A DNA stretch of 10,128 nucleotides from Clostridium sp. (GTDB lineage Bacteria; Bacillota; Clostridia; Clostridiales; Clostridiaceae). The stretch spans positions 1 to 10,128 of the forward strand of contig JAHAIU010000093.1 in assembly GCA_018372555.1 (NCBI GenBank), written 5' to 3'. The position numbers were made by a program, and so were the translations under genes. Of the stretch, positions 1 to 6,896 are shown in pieces (within the stretch, counting starts at the first letter, position 1; the number at the start of each line of letters is the position of its first letter). The notes under the pieces are model-generated. The model had not been told where the DNA came from, did not search any database, and saw only the letters and a list, made by a program, of their open reading frames with translations.

Positions 1-76
1 ATAATAAATTTAGGTAAATTAAAATGAAATTATTTAAACTTATATAATAAAAATAATATAGAAAGAAGGGTATTAA

Positions 77-346
77 ATGAAAATAATTAAGAAAGATGGA
101 AGAATAGAAGAGTTTAACATAAAAAAGGTTAAAACAAGCATTGAAAATGCAGCTAGAGATAGTGAAAGTATGCTAAATGAATCAGACTTAAAGATAATTA
201 TATTTGATATTGAAAATGCTTTGCTAAAGATTAGAAAAGATATTTTAATAACTTCAAGTTATGAGGTTATTGGTGTTATTTTTGAAATTTTAAAAAGAGA
301 TGGATTTAGCAGTGTGCTAAAATCTTATGTAGAGTTTGGTAAATAA
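77..346 (+). CDS. Free-standing ATP-cone domain protein
   Basis: This 89-residue protein is essentially one ATP-cone domain. It opens with a basic strand and KKDGR turn (residues 5-9), followed by EEFNIKKVKTSIENAA, which matches the family pattern of a xKRDGRxExF strand then a helix. The C-terminal half (SSYEVIGVIFEILKRDG, then SVLKSYVEFGK) matches the closing helices. ATP-cones are known as nucleotide-sensing modules at the N-terminus of ribonucleotide reductases and in the repressor NrdR. Here there is no reductase domain and no NrdR zinc ribbon (no cysteines at all), so this is a stand-alone module that may act on a partner; that role is inference. The start is supported by GAAAGAAGGG seven bases upstream. 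A TATAAT at 43-48 may be its -10 box, but no convincing -35 is visible. The next gene lies 66 bp downstream with its own promoter candidate. Confidence 0.85.
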   Translation: MKIIKKDGRIEEFNIKKVKTSIENAARDSESMLNESDLKIIIFDIENALLKIRKDILITSSYEVIGVIFEILKRDGFSSVLKSYVEFGK

Positions 347-367
347 ACTAGATACTATCCTTTTATA

Positions 368-376
368 TGATATAAT
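368..376 (+). promoter_or_regulatory. Extended -10 promoter candidate for yidA
   Basis: TGATATAAT is a perfect extended -10 (TG-N-TATAAT) about 37 bases before the yidA start. No recognisable -35 lies 16-18 bases upstream, which is tolerated by extended -10 promoters. It would allow yidA to be expressed independently of the ATP-cone gene. Confidence 0.4.
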
Positions 377-412
377 TGAAAGGAAATTTCGTATTTACAA
401 ATGGAGGATTAT

Positions 413-1225
413 ATGTATAAGTTAGTTGCTATTGATATGGATGGTACTTTATTAAGGAAAGATAAAACTATATCTGACAGAACAAAAAATGCAATAAAGT
501 CTGCTAGAGATAAGGGCGTAACGGTTGTATTAGCTACAGGAAGACCAATAGAAGGTGTTTCAAGATATCTAGAGGAATTAGATATGTATACGGACAAGGA
601 CTATGTATTAAGTTATAATGGTGCTTTTGTTCAAAAAACTTCAACTAAAGATGTAATAGCCAAAATTGCATTAAAGGGTGAAGATTTTCATTATTTAAAA
701 AGTATTAGTGATAATCTTGGAGTAAATATTCATGCTTTTTCAGAAAAATATGGATTAGTAACTCCTAAAAATAGCACTTATACTGAACTAGAAGCAAATA
801 TTAATAAGATTGATATAAATGAAATGGATATATCTGTTATAAAAGATGATGAAGTAATAGTAAAGATAATGATGATAGATGAAGAGGATGTCTTAACTGA
901 AGCTATAGAAAAATTACCTAAGGAATTATATGATAAATATACAGTAGTAAGAAGTTCACCTCATTTCTTAGAGTTTTTACACAAGGAAGCTAATAAAGGA
1001 ATTGGTGTAGAACTTTTAGCTAAACATTTAGGGGTTAAGAGAGAAGAAGTTATTACTTTAGGAGATGCAGGGAATGATATTGATATGATTGAATATGCAG
1101 GACTAGGTGTAGCAATGGAAAATGCCTTTGATGAGGTTAAAGCTGTAGCAAATTATATTACTGATAGCAATGATAATGATGGAGTTGCAAAAGTAATAGA
1201 GAAGTTTATTTTAGAAAATAATTAA
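413..1225 (+). CDS. yidA: Cof-type HAD-IIB sugar phosphatase, YidA-like
   Basis: This is a cytoplasmic Mg-dependent phosphatase of the HAD superfamily, subclass IIB (Cof type); E. coli YidA hydrolyses sugar phosphates. All four HAD motifs are present: DMDGT at residues 8-12 (nucleophile D8, acid/base D10), ATGRP with T42, the ANKG lysine K195, and GDAGND with D218 and D222. Similarity to YidA runs the full length, including a VKIMMIDE segment, a PHFLEF cap segment, MIEYAGLGVAM and the C-terminal NDNDGVAKVIEKF. An ATG four codons upstream (401) is possible, but its own bases form the GGAGG (403-407) that sits five bases before the ATG at 413. That start gives 270 residues, the usual YidA length, and begins directly with the first beta strand. 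A terminator follows 24 bp after the stop. The physiological substrate cannot be read from the sequence. Confidence 0.92.
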   Translation: MYKLVAIDMDGTLLRKDKTISDRTKNAIKSARDKGVTVVLATGRPIEGVSRYLEELDMYTDKDYVLSYNGAFVQKTSTKDVIAKIALKGEDFHYLKSISDNLGVNIHAFSEKYGLVTPKNSTYTELEANINKIDINEMDISVIKDDEVIVKIMMIDEEDVLTEAIEKLPKELYDKYTVVRSSPHFLEFLHKEANKGIGVELLAKHLGVKREEVITLGDAGNDIDMIEYAGLGVAMENAFDEVKAVANYITDSNDNDGVAKVIEKFILENN

Positions 1226-1248
1226 AAGTATATTATTAATATTTAATT

Positions 1249-1277
1249 TGGGCTGTCGTATAAACAGCCCATTTTTC
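1249..1277 (+). terminator. Intrinsic terminator of yidA
   Basis: TGGGCTGT (1249-1256) pairs with ACAGCCCA (1264-1271) around a 7-base loop, and TTTTTC follows. The stem is G/C-rich in very AT-rich surroundings. On the minus strand the same stem is followed by AAATTAAA, a poor U-tract, so it mainly serves the + strand. Confidence 0.85.
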
Positions 1278-1314
1278 ATTATTCAGTCCTAATTTTTTAT
1301 TGTGCGACAGCATC

Positions 1315-1761
1315 TTAATTATTTATATACTTTTTAAATATATCTGTAAAATCCTTTTTTATATATTTTTCTCTGGAAGATTCTATCCACTTAAAAGAAT
1401 ATTCATTTATTTCTTTGAATATTTCGGATAGGTTACCATTTTCTAATTTCTGGCTACCACAAGCATTAACTGCCATTTCTAAAGTTTCTTGAGATTTATT
1501 GAGCATAATATTATTACTTGAAAATATTTGTTCTATTTTTATTAAAGTTTTATAAATATCTTTTAAATGTTCAATTTAATTTTTATCAACATTTATAGAA
1601 AAAGAGCTTTCATCTATAAAGAACTTTAATTCACAGTCTAAATCTACAGTTCCAGCAGTTTCAATAGTTATGTTTGAAAAGTTATGATTATAATAATAAA
1701 TAGGATATATAAAGTCATTAAGGTAGTTTAATAATAGGGAAATATTGAGTTTTACGATTGA
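1315..1761 (-). pseudogene. Remnant of an unrecognised gene, interrupted by a TAA
   Basis: Reading the minus strand from 1761, one frame stays open to a TAA at 1578-1576, then continues in the same frame without further stops to the TAA at 1317-1315. The two parts total about 148 codons including the internal stop. The upstream part (e.g. FIYPIYYYNHNFSNITIETAG, shown here only as its first stretch FIYPIYYYNHNF) has no Met codon. The downstream part contains the only ATG (1506-1504), giving a 63-residue piece with MLNKSQETLEMAVNACGSQ near its start and a Lys-rich end (KKYINN). No ribosome-binding site precedes that ATG at a proper distance. The 5' end is missing: a TAA at 1764-1762 closes the frame just before the asnB leader. 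I read this as a decayed gene, truncated upstream and carrying a nonsense mutation; I do not recognise the family. The alternative is a chance open frame in AT-rich DNA. Confidence 0.5.
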
Positions 1762-1834
1762 TTATAAATTTATCACTCTTAGGAAAAGTAAAACATATAA
1801 TTATAACTATAGAAATTCAGAAAGAAGGATGAAG

Positions 1835-3673
1835 ATGTGCGGAATAACAGGCTTTGTTAATTTTAAAAATAATATAAAAGATGAGCTTGGAACTTTAAAA
1901 GCAATGACTAATACTTTAAGTTTAAGAGGGCCTAATTCTGAAGGGAGATACTTATCTAATAGTGTTATGTTTGGTCATAGAAGATTAATAGTAGTAGATC
2001 CTGAGGGTGGAATTCAGCCTATGAAAAAGAGTATTGATAATAGGGAATATGTATTAGTATATAACGGAGAATTATATAATACAGAGGATTTAAGAAACGA
2101 ATTAATAGATGATGGATTTAAGTTTGAAGGGTATTCAGATACAGAAGTTTTATTACTATCATATATTCGATGGGGAATAGGTGCTATAGAAAAGTTTAAT
2201 GGTATATTTGCCTTTGCTATATATGATAAGGAAAATAACCAAGTAGTTTTAGCTAGAGATGCCATGGGAGTAAAACCTTTATTTTATAGCCTAAAAAATA
2301 ATACATTAATCTTCGGTTCAGAAATTAAGGCATTACTTAAGCACCCATTAGTTAAGTCTGTAGTAGATAAGGATGGATTAACAGAATTATTTGCACTAGG
2401 ACCAGCAATAACTCCAGGAAAAACTTATTTTAAAGATATTGAAGAGGTTAAGCCTGGTGAATATTTAGTTTTTAATAACGATGGTGTAAAAAAAGAAGTT
2501 TATTGGAGGCTTGAAGCAAAGGAATTTAATGAAAGTGAAGAAGAGTCTGTAGAGCATGTAAGAGAGTTACTTATAGATGCTATAAAAAGGCAATTAGTTG
2601 GAGATGTTCCTGTATGCACCTTCTTATCAGGAGGATTAGATTCATCAGCAATTTCGGCTATCGTAGCTTCAGAATTTAAAAAGAAGAATAAACAGCTTAC
2701 TACATTTTCTATTGAGTATGAGGACAATGAAAAATACTTCAAATCATCATTATACCAACCAACTTCAGATAAGTATTATGCTGAAATTATGAGTAAGTTT
2801 ATTGGGAGTAATCATAGAAATGTAATTTTAAATCATGAAGATTTAGTTAATTCTTTAGATGAAGCATTAATTGCTAGGGATTCTCCAGGGATGGCAGATG
2901 TAGAATCTTCTTTATATCTATTTTGTAAGGAAGTGAAAAAAGACTTTGTAGTATCATTATCAGGAGAATGTGCAGATGAATTATTTGCAGGATATCCATG
3001 GTTTACTAATGATGATATGATATGGAGCAATACCTTTCCATGGTCAAGATTTATAAAAGAAAGAAAAGCTATATTAAGCCCAGAGTTAAAGAGTTTAAAA
3101 ATAGAAGAAGCGGCGGATGCTGCATACAGAAATACTTTAAGTGAAGTTCCTCACTTAGAGAATGAAAGTCCTTTAGAATATAGGATGAGAGAATTATTTT
3201 ACTTAAACTTAAGATGGTTTATGCTTAATTTATTAAATAGAAAAGATAGAATGAGTATGGCAAATAGCTTAGAAGTAAGAGTGCCTTTTGCTGATTATAA
3301 AATAGTTGAATATGCCTTTAATATTCCTAATAATATTAAACTTCTTAATGGAAGAGAAAAAGGGTTATTAAGAAAGGCTTTAGAAGGAATACTTCCAGAA
3401 GAAATAATTTATAGGAAAAAGAGCCCATATCCTAAGACTCATAATCCTATATACACTGATATGGTATGTAATAAGATGAATAGCATATTAAGTGATACTT
3501 CGTCTCCTATATTAGATATAATAGATAAAAATGTAGTAAAAAATATATTAGATACTAGAGGAGAAGCTTATAAGACACCTTGGTATGGACAGCTTATGAC
3601 TGGACCTCAAATGATAGCTTATTTAATTCAAATTAATAATTGGCTAAAGTATTATAAAGTAGAAATTAAATAA
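1835..3673 (+). CDS. asnB: Asparagine synthetase B, glutamine-hydrolysing
   Basis: This cytoplasmic enzyme makes asparagine from aspartate, ATP and glutamine-derived ammonia. The N-terminal class II glutamine amidotransferase domain (about residues 2-190) begins MCGITGF; Cys2 becomes the N-terminal nucleophile after Met removal. It also shows GHRR (47-50), NGELYN (77-82) and SDTEV (101-105). The C-terminal synthetase domain has the ATP pyrophosphatase P-loop SGGLDSS (265-271) and SGECADELFAGYP (376-388). The open frame extends upstream to a TTG at 1745 and also contains an ATG at 1829, but only the ATG at 1835 exposes Cys2, and AGAAGG (1823-1828) sits six bases before it. This gives 612 residues, within the usual range for Firmicute AsnB proteins. 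The usual RGPD of the glutaminase domain reads RGPN (31-34). A TATAAT at 1796-1801 could be the -10, without a clear -35. No T-box motif is visible upstream. A terminator follows. Confidence 0.95.
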   Translation: MCGITGFVNFKNNIKDELGTLKAMTNTLSLRGPNSEGRYLSNSVMFGHRRLIVVDPEGGIQPMKKSIDNREYVLVYNGELYNTEDLRNELIDDGFKFEGYSDTEVLLLSYIRWGIGAIEKFNGIFAFAIYDKENNQVVLARDAMGVKPLFYSLKNNTLIFGSEIKALLKHPLVKSVVDKDGLTELFALGPAITPGKTYFKDIEEVKPGEYLVFNNDGVKKEVYWRLEAKEFNESEEESVEHVRELLIDAIKRQLVGDVPVCTFLSGGLDSSAISAIVASEFKKKNKQLTTFSIEYEDNEKYFKSSLYQPTSDKYYAEIMSKFIGSNHRNVILNHEDLVNSLDEALIARDSPGMADVESSLYLFCKEVKKDFVVSLSGECADELFAGYPWFTNDDMIWSNTFPWSRFIKERKAILSPELKSLKIEEAADAAYRNTLSEVPHLENESPLEYRMRELFYLNLRWFMLNLLNRKDRMSMANSLEVRVPFADYKIVEYAFNIPNNIKLLNGREKGLLRKALEGILPEEIIYRKKSPYPKTHNPIYTDMVCNKMNSILSDTSSPILDIIDKNVVKNILDTRGEAYKTPWYGQLMTGPQMIAYLIQINNWLKYYKVEIK

Positions 3674-3682
3674 AAATAATAG

Positions 3683-3712
3683 AAGGAGCTCTGATTTCAG
3701 AGTTTCTTTTTT
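3683..3712 (+). terminator. Intrinsic terminator of asnB
   Basis: AAGGAGCTCTGA (3683-3694) pairs with TCAGAGTTTCTT (3697-3708) with two G-U pairs, forming a long stem with a tiny apical loop, and a T-rich run reaches 3712. It begins 9 bp after the asnB stop. Confidence 0.85.
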
Positions 3713-3783
3713 ATATTAAAACTAATTTTATAGTAGATAAATGATTTTTATATTAGTTTTTAATAATACCTTTAGGTTGTAAA

Positions 3784-3812
3784 TTGCCAAATATTACTTT
3801 TAAAAGTATAAT
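3784..3812 (+). promoter_or_regulatory. Near-consensus sigma-A promoter for the CorA-type gene
   Basis: TTGCCA (3784-3789) and TATAAT (3807-3812) are separated by an optimal 17-base spacer. Transcription would begin near 3819, leaving a leader of about 50 bases before the start at 3871. It lies downstream of the asnB terminator, so the transporter gene is an independent unit. Confidence 0.75.
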
Positions 3813-3870
3813 ATTTCTGTGTAATAAATTGTAATTTAATATTAACTAAATTAATTTAAGGAATGAGAAG

Positions 3871-4725
3871 ATGGCAACTGTAATTTTAGAAAAGGGAAAT
3901 ATAATTACTGATGAAAATATAAATGAAAATTTAGAAGGTGTAGTTGGTTATTTATACAACACTAAGAATATTGAAATGGTGAATGATAAACAGTTTAATA
4001 ATATTCATAAAGATATAATTATAAAAAATAAAGATATGATATTTTTAAGGATACCTATATTAGATAATGGAGAAAAACGAGTAATTAATGGAGTAATAGA
4101 TCATGAAAAATTTATTATTAACTATGAAAATGAAATGTTACTTGAATTTCTAGAAGAGAAGATATCATTACATAAAAAAATTAATAAATATAATTTATGT
4201 CTTTTTATATTTCAGTATTTTTCTTATGTATATAATGAAGAGTTACTTTCAATTGAAGAAATAGTGGACGATCTATTTCAAGGTGCAGTTTATAATGGAG
4301 AAATAGATAATAAAGAGATATTAGAAATTAAAAAATCTGTTTCCCTTATAAAGAGATTTACTACTTATTATAAATCAATGATAACTTACTTAGACGATGA
4401 ATTTAGTAATATAGATTCATATAGTAAGGCTTTATTAGTTCTAGATAATACTTTAAGTTTGGTTGAAAATATTGAATCATCGATTTTTTCATGTATAGAT
4501 GTTTATAATTCAGAGTTATCAAATAAAATGAATAAAACAATGCAACTATTAACTATAATAACAGTTTTATCTCTGCCATTAACTATAGTTTCAGGTATAT
4601 TTGGAATGAACTTTCAAAGTATGCCTTTACTAAAAGATAGTTATGGATTTACATTAACTATTATTTTAACTTTAGGACTTATAGTATTTGAAATTATGTA
4701 CTTTAAGAGAAATAAGTATTTTTAA
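3871..4725 (+). CDS. CorA-family magnesium/divalent-cation transporter
   Basis: The protein has the CorA layout: a soluble mostly helical N-terminal cytoplasmic domain (about residues 1-215), a long helix leading into the membrane, and two C-terminal transmembrane helices (about 223-245 and 259-279), ending with a basic tail FKRNKYF. The signature GMN is present at 245-247 (SGIFGMNFQSMP), at the outer end of TM1 where CorA pentamers first bind hydrated Mg. The residue before GMN is Phe where Tyr is common, and the following MPEL-type loop reads MPLL, so the usual acidic residue is absent. At 284 residues it is shorter than E. coli CorA (316), the reduction lying in the N-terminal domain. TAAGGA lies about nine bases before the ATG. 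The exact cation (Mg, Co, Ni or Zn) cannot be told from sequence, so I give no symbol. Confidence 0.88.
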   Translation: MATVILEKGNIITDENINENLEGVVGYLYNTKNIEMVNDKQFNNIHKDIIIKNKDMIFLRIPILDNGEKRVINGVIDHEKFIINYENEMLLEFLEEKISLHKKINKYNLCLFIFQYFSYVYNEELLSIEEIVDDLFQGAVYNGEIDNKEILEIKKSVSLIKRFTTYYKSMITYLDDEFSNIDSYSKALLVLDNTLSLVENIESSIFSCIDVYNSELSNKMNKTMQLLTIITVLSLPLTIVSGIFGMNFQSMPLLKDSYGFTLTIILTLGLIVFEIMYFKRNKYF

Positions 4726-4726
4726 G

Positions 4727-4740
4727 AAACTTATAAGTTT
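4727..4740. repeat. Perfect 14-bp palindrome after the CorA-type gene
   Basis: AAACTTATAAGTTT is a perfect palindrome starting directly after the stop codon. There is no following U-tract, so it is not a standard terminator; it may be a weak RNA hairpin or a chance AT-rich palindrome. No better terminator is visible between 4726 and 4914. Confidence 0.3.
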
Positions 4741-4806
4741 AATATAAGAAATTAATAGAGAATATATGGATTAAATAATATGTAAATTAAGCAATATGTT
4801 TTAAAT

Positions 4807-4831
4807 TATGATATATAAGTCATATATCATA
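4807..4831. repeat. 10-bp inverted repeat upstream of the ClbS-like gene
   Basis: TATGATATAT (4807-4816) and ATATATCATA (4822-4831) are perfect inverted arms around AAGTC. The element lies 84 bp before the ClbS-like start, upstream of possible promoter elements (TTTACA at 4850-4855, TTTAAT at 4875-4880, a long 19-base spacer). Its position fits an operator, but the arms are pure AT alternation apart from one C/G pair, and no regulator gene is adjacent. Confidence 0.35.
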
Positions 4832-4914
4832 TAAATAAGTGAGTTTATATTTACAAAGAAATGATTCCATAGCATTTAATTTTATACAATGGTATATAAA
4901 AGGGGGAAGAGAGG

Positions 4915-5436
4915 ATGCAAGAATACGCAAGCAAAAATGATCTGATAAAGGAAATTGAAAAAACCTCACAACTATTTATTAAAGAGTTTGATGAAGTTTT
5001 AGAAGAGGATAAAGAAAAAATGATAGAAGGTGTAGACAGAACACCATTAGAGATGATTGCTTATCAATTAGGCTGGCTAGATTTAATAAGAACCTGGGAT
5101 AAGGATGAGAAAGAAGGGAAAATAGTTATTACACCAGCTCCAGGATATAAGTGGAATAAACTTGGAGAGTTATATAAAAGCTTTTATGATAAACATAGAG
5201 AATATACTTTAGAAGAATTGAAAGAAAAATTTAAGGAAGAAGTAAATGAGATTATAAAATGGATAGATAATTTTTCAGAAGAAGAGTTATTTATAGCAGG
5301 AAGTAGAAAATGGGCTTCTTCGACTCCTTCTAACTGGCCTATATGGAAGTGGATACATATTAATACAGTAGCACCTTTTAAATCTTTTAGAAGCAAGATA
5401 AGAAAATGGAAAAAATTAGCTACCTACATAAGGTAG
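4915..5436 (+). CDS. ClbS/DfsB family four-helix bundle protein
   Basis: This 173-residue soluble protein matches the ClbS/DfsB (DUF1706) family. Visible family segments are TPLEMIAYQLGWLDLI (43-58) in the first helical half, PAPGYKWNKLGEL (74-86), and the Trp-rich end with WPIWKWIHINTVAPF (141-155) followed by KSFRSKIRKWKK (156-167). In E. coli, ClbS protects the colibactin producer by opening the toxin's cyclopropane warhead; most family members in other bacteria have no known substrate. No colibactin-type biosynthetic gene is present here, so only the family is supported, not that activity. The start is backed by AGGGGGA (4901-4907). The family usually ends near the RKWKK motif; the last six codons (LATYIR) and the TAG are encoded by the terminator hairpin, overlapping the end of alr by 13 bp. 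Confidence 0.85.
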   Translation: MQEYASKNDLIKEIEKTSQLFIKEFDEVLEEDKEKMIEGVDRTPLEMIAYQLGWLDLIRTWDKDEKEGKIVITPAPGYKWNKLGELYKSFYDKHREYTLEELKEKFKEEVNEIIKWIDNFSEEELFIAGSRKWASSTPSNWPIWKWIHINTVAPFKSFRSKIRKWKKLATYIR

Positions 5437-5446
5437 CTAATTTTTT
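5411..5446. terminator. Bidirectional terminator inside the overlapping ends of clbS-like gene and alr
   Basis: AAAAATTAGCTACCT (5411-5425) and AGGTAGCTAATTTTT (5431-5445) form a perfect 15-bp stem with a 5-base loop (ACATA). The + strand ends in a T run (5441-5446); the minus strand ends in TTTTTCC. It therefore serves both convergent genes. Both stop codons are TAG and lie within the hairpin: 5434-5436 for the + gene, 5426-5424 for alr. Confidence 0.9.
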
Positions 5447-6581
5447 CTATTTCGTTATTCTTTATATATACTCTAGGAGCTCTTCTTCCAATTAAACAAA
5501 GAACTTCATAGCTTATTGTTCCTATTATTTCTGCCATGTCTTCAGCATTGAATTTAACATTCCCTGATTCTCCAAGAAGTATTACTTCATCGAAGGCTTT
5601 AACATCTTTAATATCAGTAACATCTACCATAAATTGATCCATACAAACATTTCCTATAATAGGAGCAAGCTGTCCATTTATAATAACTTTACCCTTATTA
5701 GATAAGGCCCTTGAATACCCATCAGCATAACCTACTGGAAGGGTTGCTATCTTAGTTTTTCTAGTAGTCTTGAAAGTTTTACCATAACCTATAAATTCAT
5801 TTTCTTCTACTTCTTTTAAATGAATTATTCTAGTTTTCCATGTTAAAACAGGATTGATTTTTAAGTCATTCATATTAACTTCAATTGAAGGATAATATCC
5901 ATATTGAATTATACCAGGTCTAACATAATCACAGTGGCTTTTTGGTAAATCTATAATTGCTGCACTATTAGATAAGTTCTTCTTAGATATTTTTAATCCT
6001 CTTTCTTCTAAAGCTGATAGTATATTATTATACACTTCTATTTGATAATCAGAATAAGATTTATCAATTGAGTCAGCAGTAGAGAAATGAGAAAAAATAC
6101 TTTCTATATTTAAATTACTAAGTTTTGAAATTTCAATTATATCATTAATATCATCTTCAGTGTTTTTAAAACCAATTCTACCCATACCTGAATCGATAGC
6201 TATATGAACATTAATTATTTTATTAGAGGCTATAGCCCTTTTGTTAAGTTCTTTAGCAAAGCTTAGTGTGGATATAGTAGGTTCCACATCATATTTAATT
6301 ATTGAGTCAATAGCATAGTTTTCGCTAATTCCAAGAAGCATAATTGGAGACTTAATATCATTATCTCTAAGCTCTATAGCTTCAATAATATTAGCTACTG
6401 CTAGTTTTTTAATTCCTCTTTCTAAAAGAGTTTTAGAAACTTCTACAGCACCATGACCATATGCATTGGCTTTTACAACTCCGATTACTTCACTACCTTT
6501 AGCTTGCTTCTTAATTTCTTCTATATTATTTATTAAATTATCTATATTAATTTCTGCCCAAATAGGGTGTAATAAATCCAT
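5424..6581 (-). CDS. alr: Alanine racemase
   Basis: This PLP enzyme interconverts L- and D-alanine and supplies D-Ala for peptidoglycan; it acts as a cytoplasmic homodimer. The N-terminal TIM barrel carries the PLP lysine in VVKANAYGHG (K37) and the PLP-phosphate/phenolate region SGMGRIGF (131-138, with R135). The C-terminal beta domain carries the catalytic Tyr in VGYADGY (Y285), the conserved NVCMDQ (311-316), and the end motif ISYEVLCLIGRRAPRVY (356-372). At 385 residues it is full length. AGGAG (complement of 5'-CTCCT at 6589-6593) lies seven bases before the ATG. It is transcribed divergently from the MocR-type regulator and converges on the ClbS-like gene. A second racemase elsewhere in the genome cannot be excluded, so whether it is biosynthetic or catabolic is open. 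Confidence 0.96.
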   Translation of the reverse strand: MDLLHPIWAEINIDNLINNIEEIKKQAKGSEVIGVVKANAYGHGAVEVSKTLLERGIKKLAVANIIEAIELRDNDIKSPIMLLGISENYAIDSIIKYDVEPTISTLSFAKELNKRAIASNKIINVHIAIDSGMGRIGFKNTEDDINDIIEISKLSNLNIESIFSHFSTADSIDKSYSDYQIEVYNNILSALEERGLKISKKNLSNSAAIIDLPKSHCDYVRPGIIQYGYYPSIEVNMNDLKINPVLTWKTRIIHLKEVEENEFIGYGKTFKTTRKTKIATLPVGYADGYSRALSNKGKVIINGQLAPIIGNVCMDQFMVDVTDIKDVKAFDEVILLGESGNVKFNAEDMAEIIGTISYEVLCLIGRRAPRVYIKNNEIEKISYLM

Positions 6582-6655
6582 AATTATTCTCCTAACTATA
6601 ATTGACTATACTATATATGTTTCAATAAATAATATGAGTCTTTTGTACTTATGTT

Positions 6656-6685
6656 ATTTTAAGTGAAAAATAGTTCTAAAGTAAA
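6656..6685 (-). promoter_or_regulatory. Weak promoter candidate for alr
   Basis: On the minus strand TTTACT (6685-6680) and TAAAAT (6661-6656) are spaced by 18 bases, giving 4/6 and 5/6 matches to the sigma-A consensus. The leader would be about 70 bases. In such AT-rich DNA this match is suggestive only. Confidence 0.3.
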
Positions 6686-6731
6686 TTACATTAATTGAAA
6701 GCATATAGTTTTAAAATATTTATATAAGTTG

Positions 6732-6887
6732 CTTGTATAATTAACTAACTGAAGTATTTTACATATGAACTAACTTAATAAAATGTAAAAGTTCTATTGC
6801 AACTTGTATAACACTATTGATATTATTATATACATAAACTGAAACTTTGATAAGTGTCAGTTTTAACAAAATTAATGGTATCAGTTT
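6732..6887. promoter_or_regulatory. Repeat-rich operator candidate between alr and the MocR-type gene
   Basis: Short repeats crowd this divergent intergenic region. CTTGTATAA occurs at 6732-6740 and 6803-6811. AACTAACT occurs at 6743-6750 and 6768-6775 (25 bp period). TCAGTTT occurs at 6857-6863 and 6881-6887 (24 bp period), with its inverse AAACTGA at 6836-6842 (21 bp from the first). MocR-family regulators are known to bind direct repeats about two helical turns apart in divergent promoter regions, so the TCAGTTT set, placed between the likely promoter and the start codon, would suit autoregulation. No site has been matched to a known operator. Confidence 0.4.
6797..6826 (+). promoter_or_regulatory. 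Promoter candidate for the MocR-type regulator
   Basis: TTGCAA (6797-6802) and TATTAT (6821-6826) are separated by 18 bases. Transcription would start near 6833, immediately before the AAACTGA/TCAGTTT repeats, so binding there could block the polymerase. Confidence 0.4.
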
Positions 6888-6896
6888 GGAGGGTTT

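Noticed and set aside
401..412. ATG at 401 as the yidA start
   Set aside because: Its bases form the GGAGG that serves the ATG at 413, and the later start gives the family's normal length.
1745..1834. N-terminal extension of AsnB from a TTG start
   Set aside because: It would bury the catalytic Cys2; the ATG at 1835 has a well-spaced AGAAGG and gives the family N-terminus.
1640..1834. T-box or other riboswitch upstream of asnB
   Set aside because: No T-box consensus, specifier stem or antiterminator/terminator pair can be seen; most of the region is the gene remnant.
6466..6666. 66-codon + strand open frame over the alr start
   Set aside because: Antisense shadow of alr; hydrophobic composition follows from the reversed codons.
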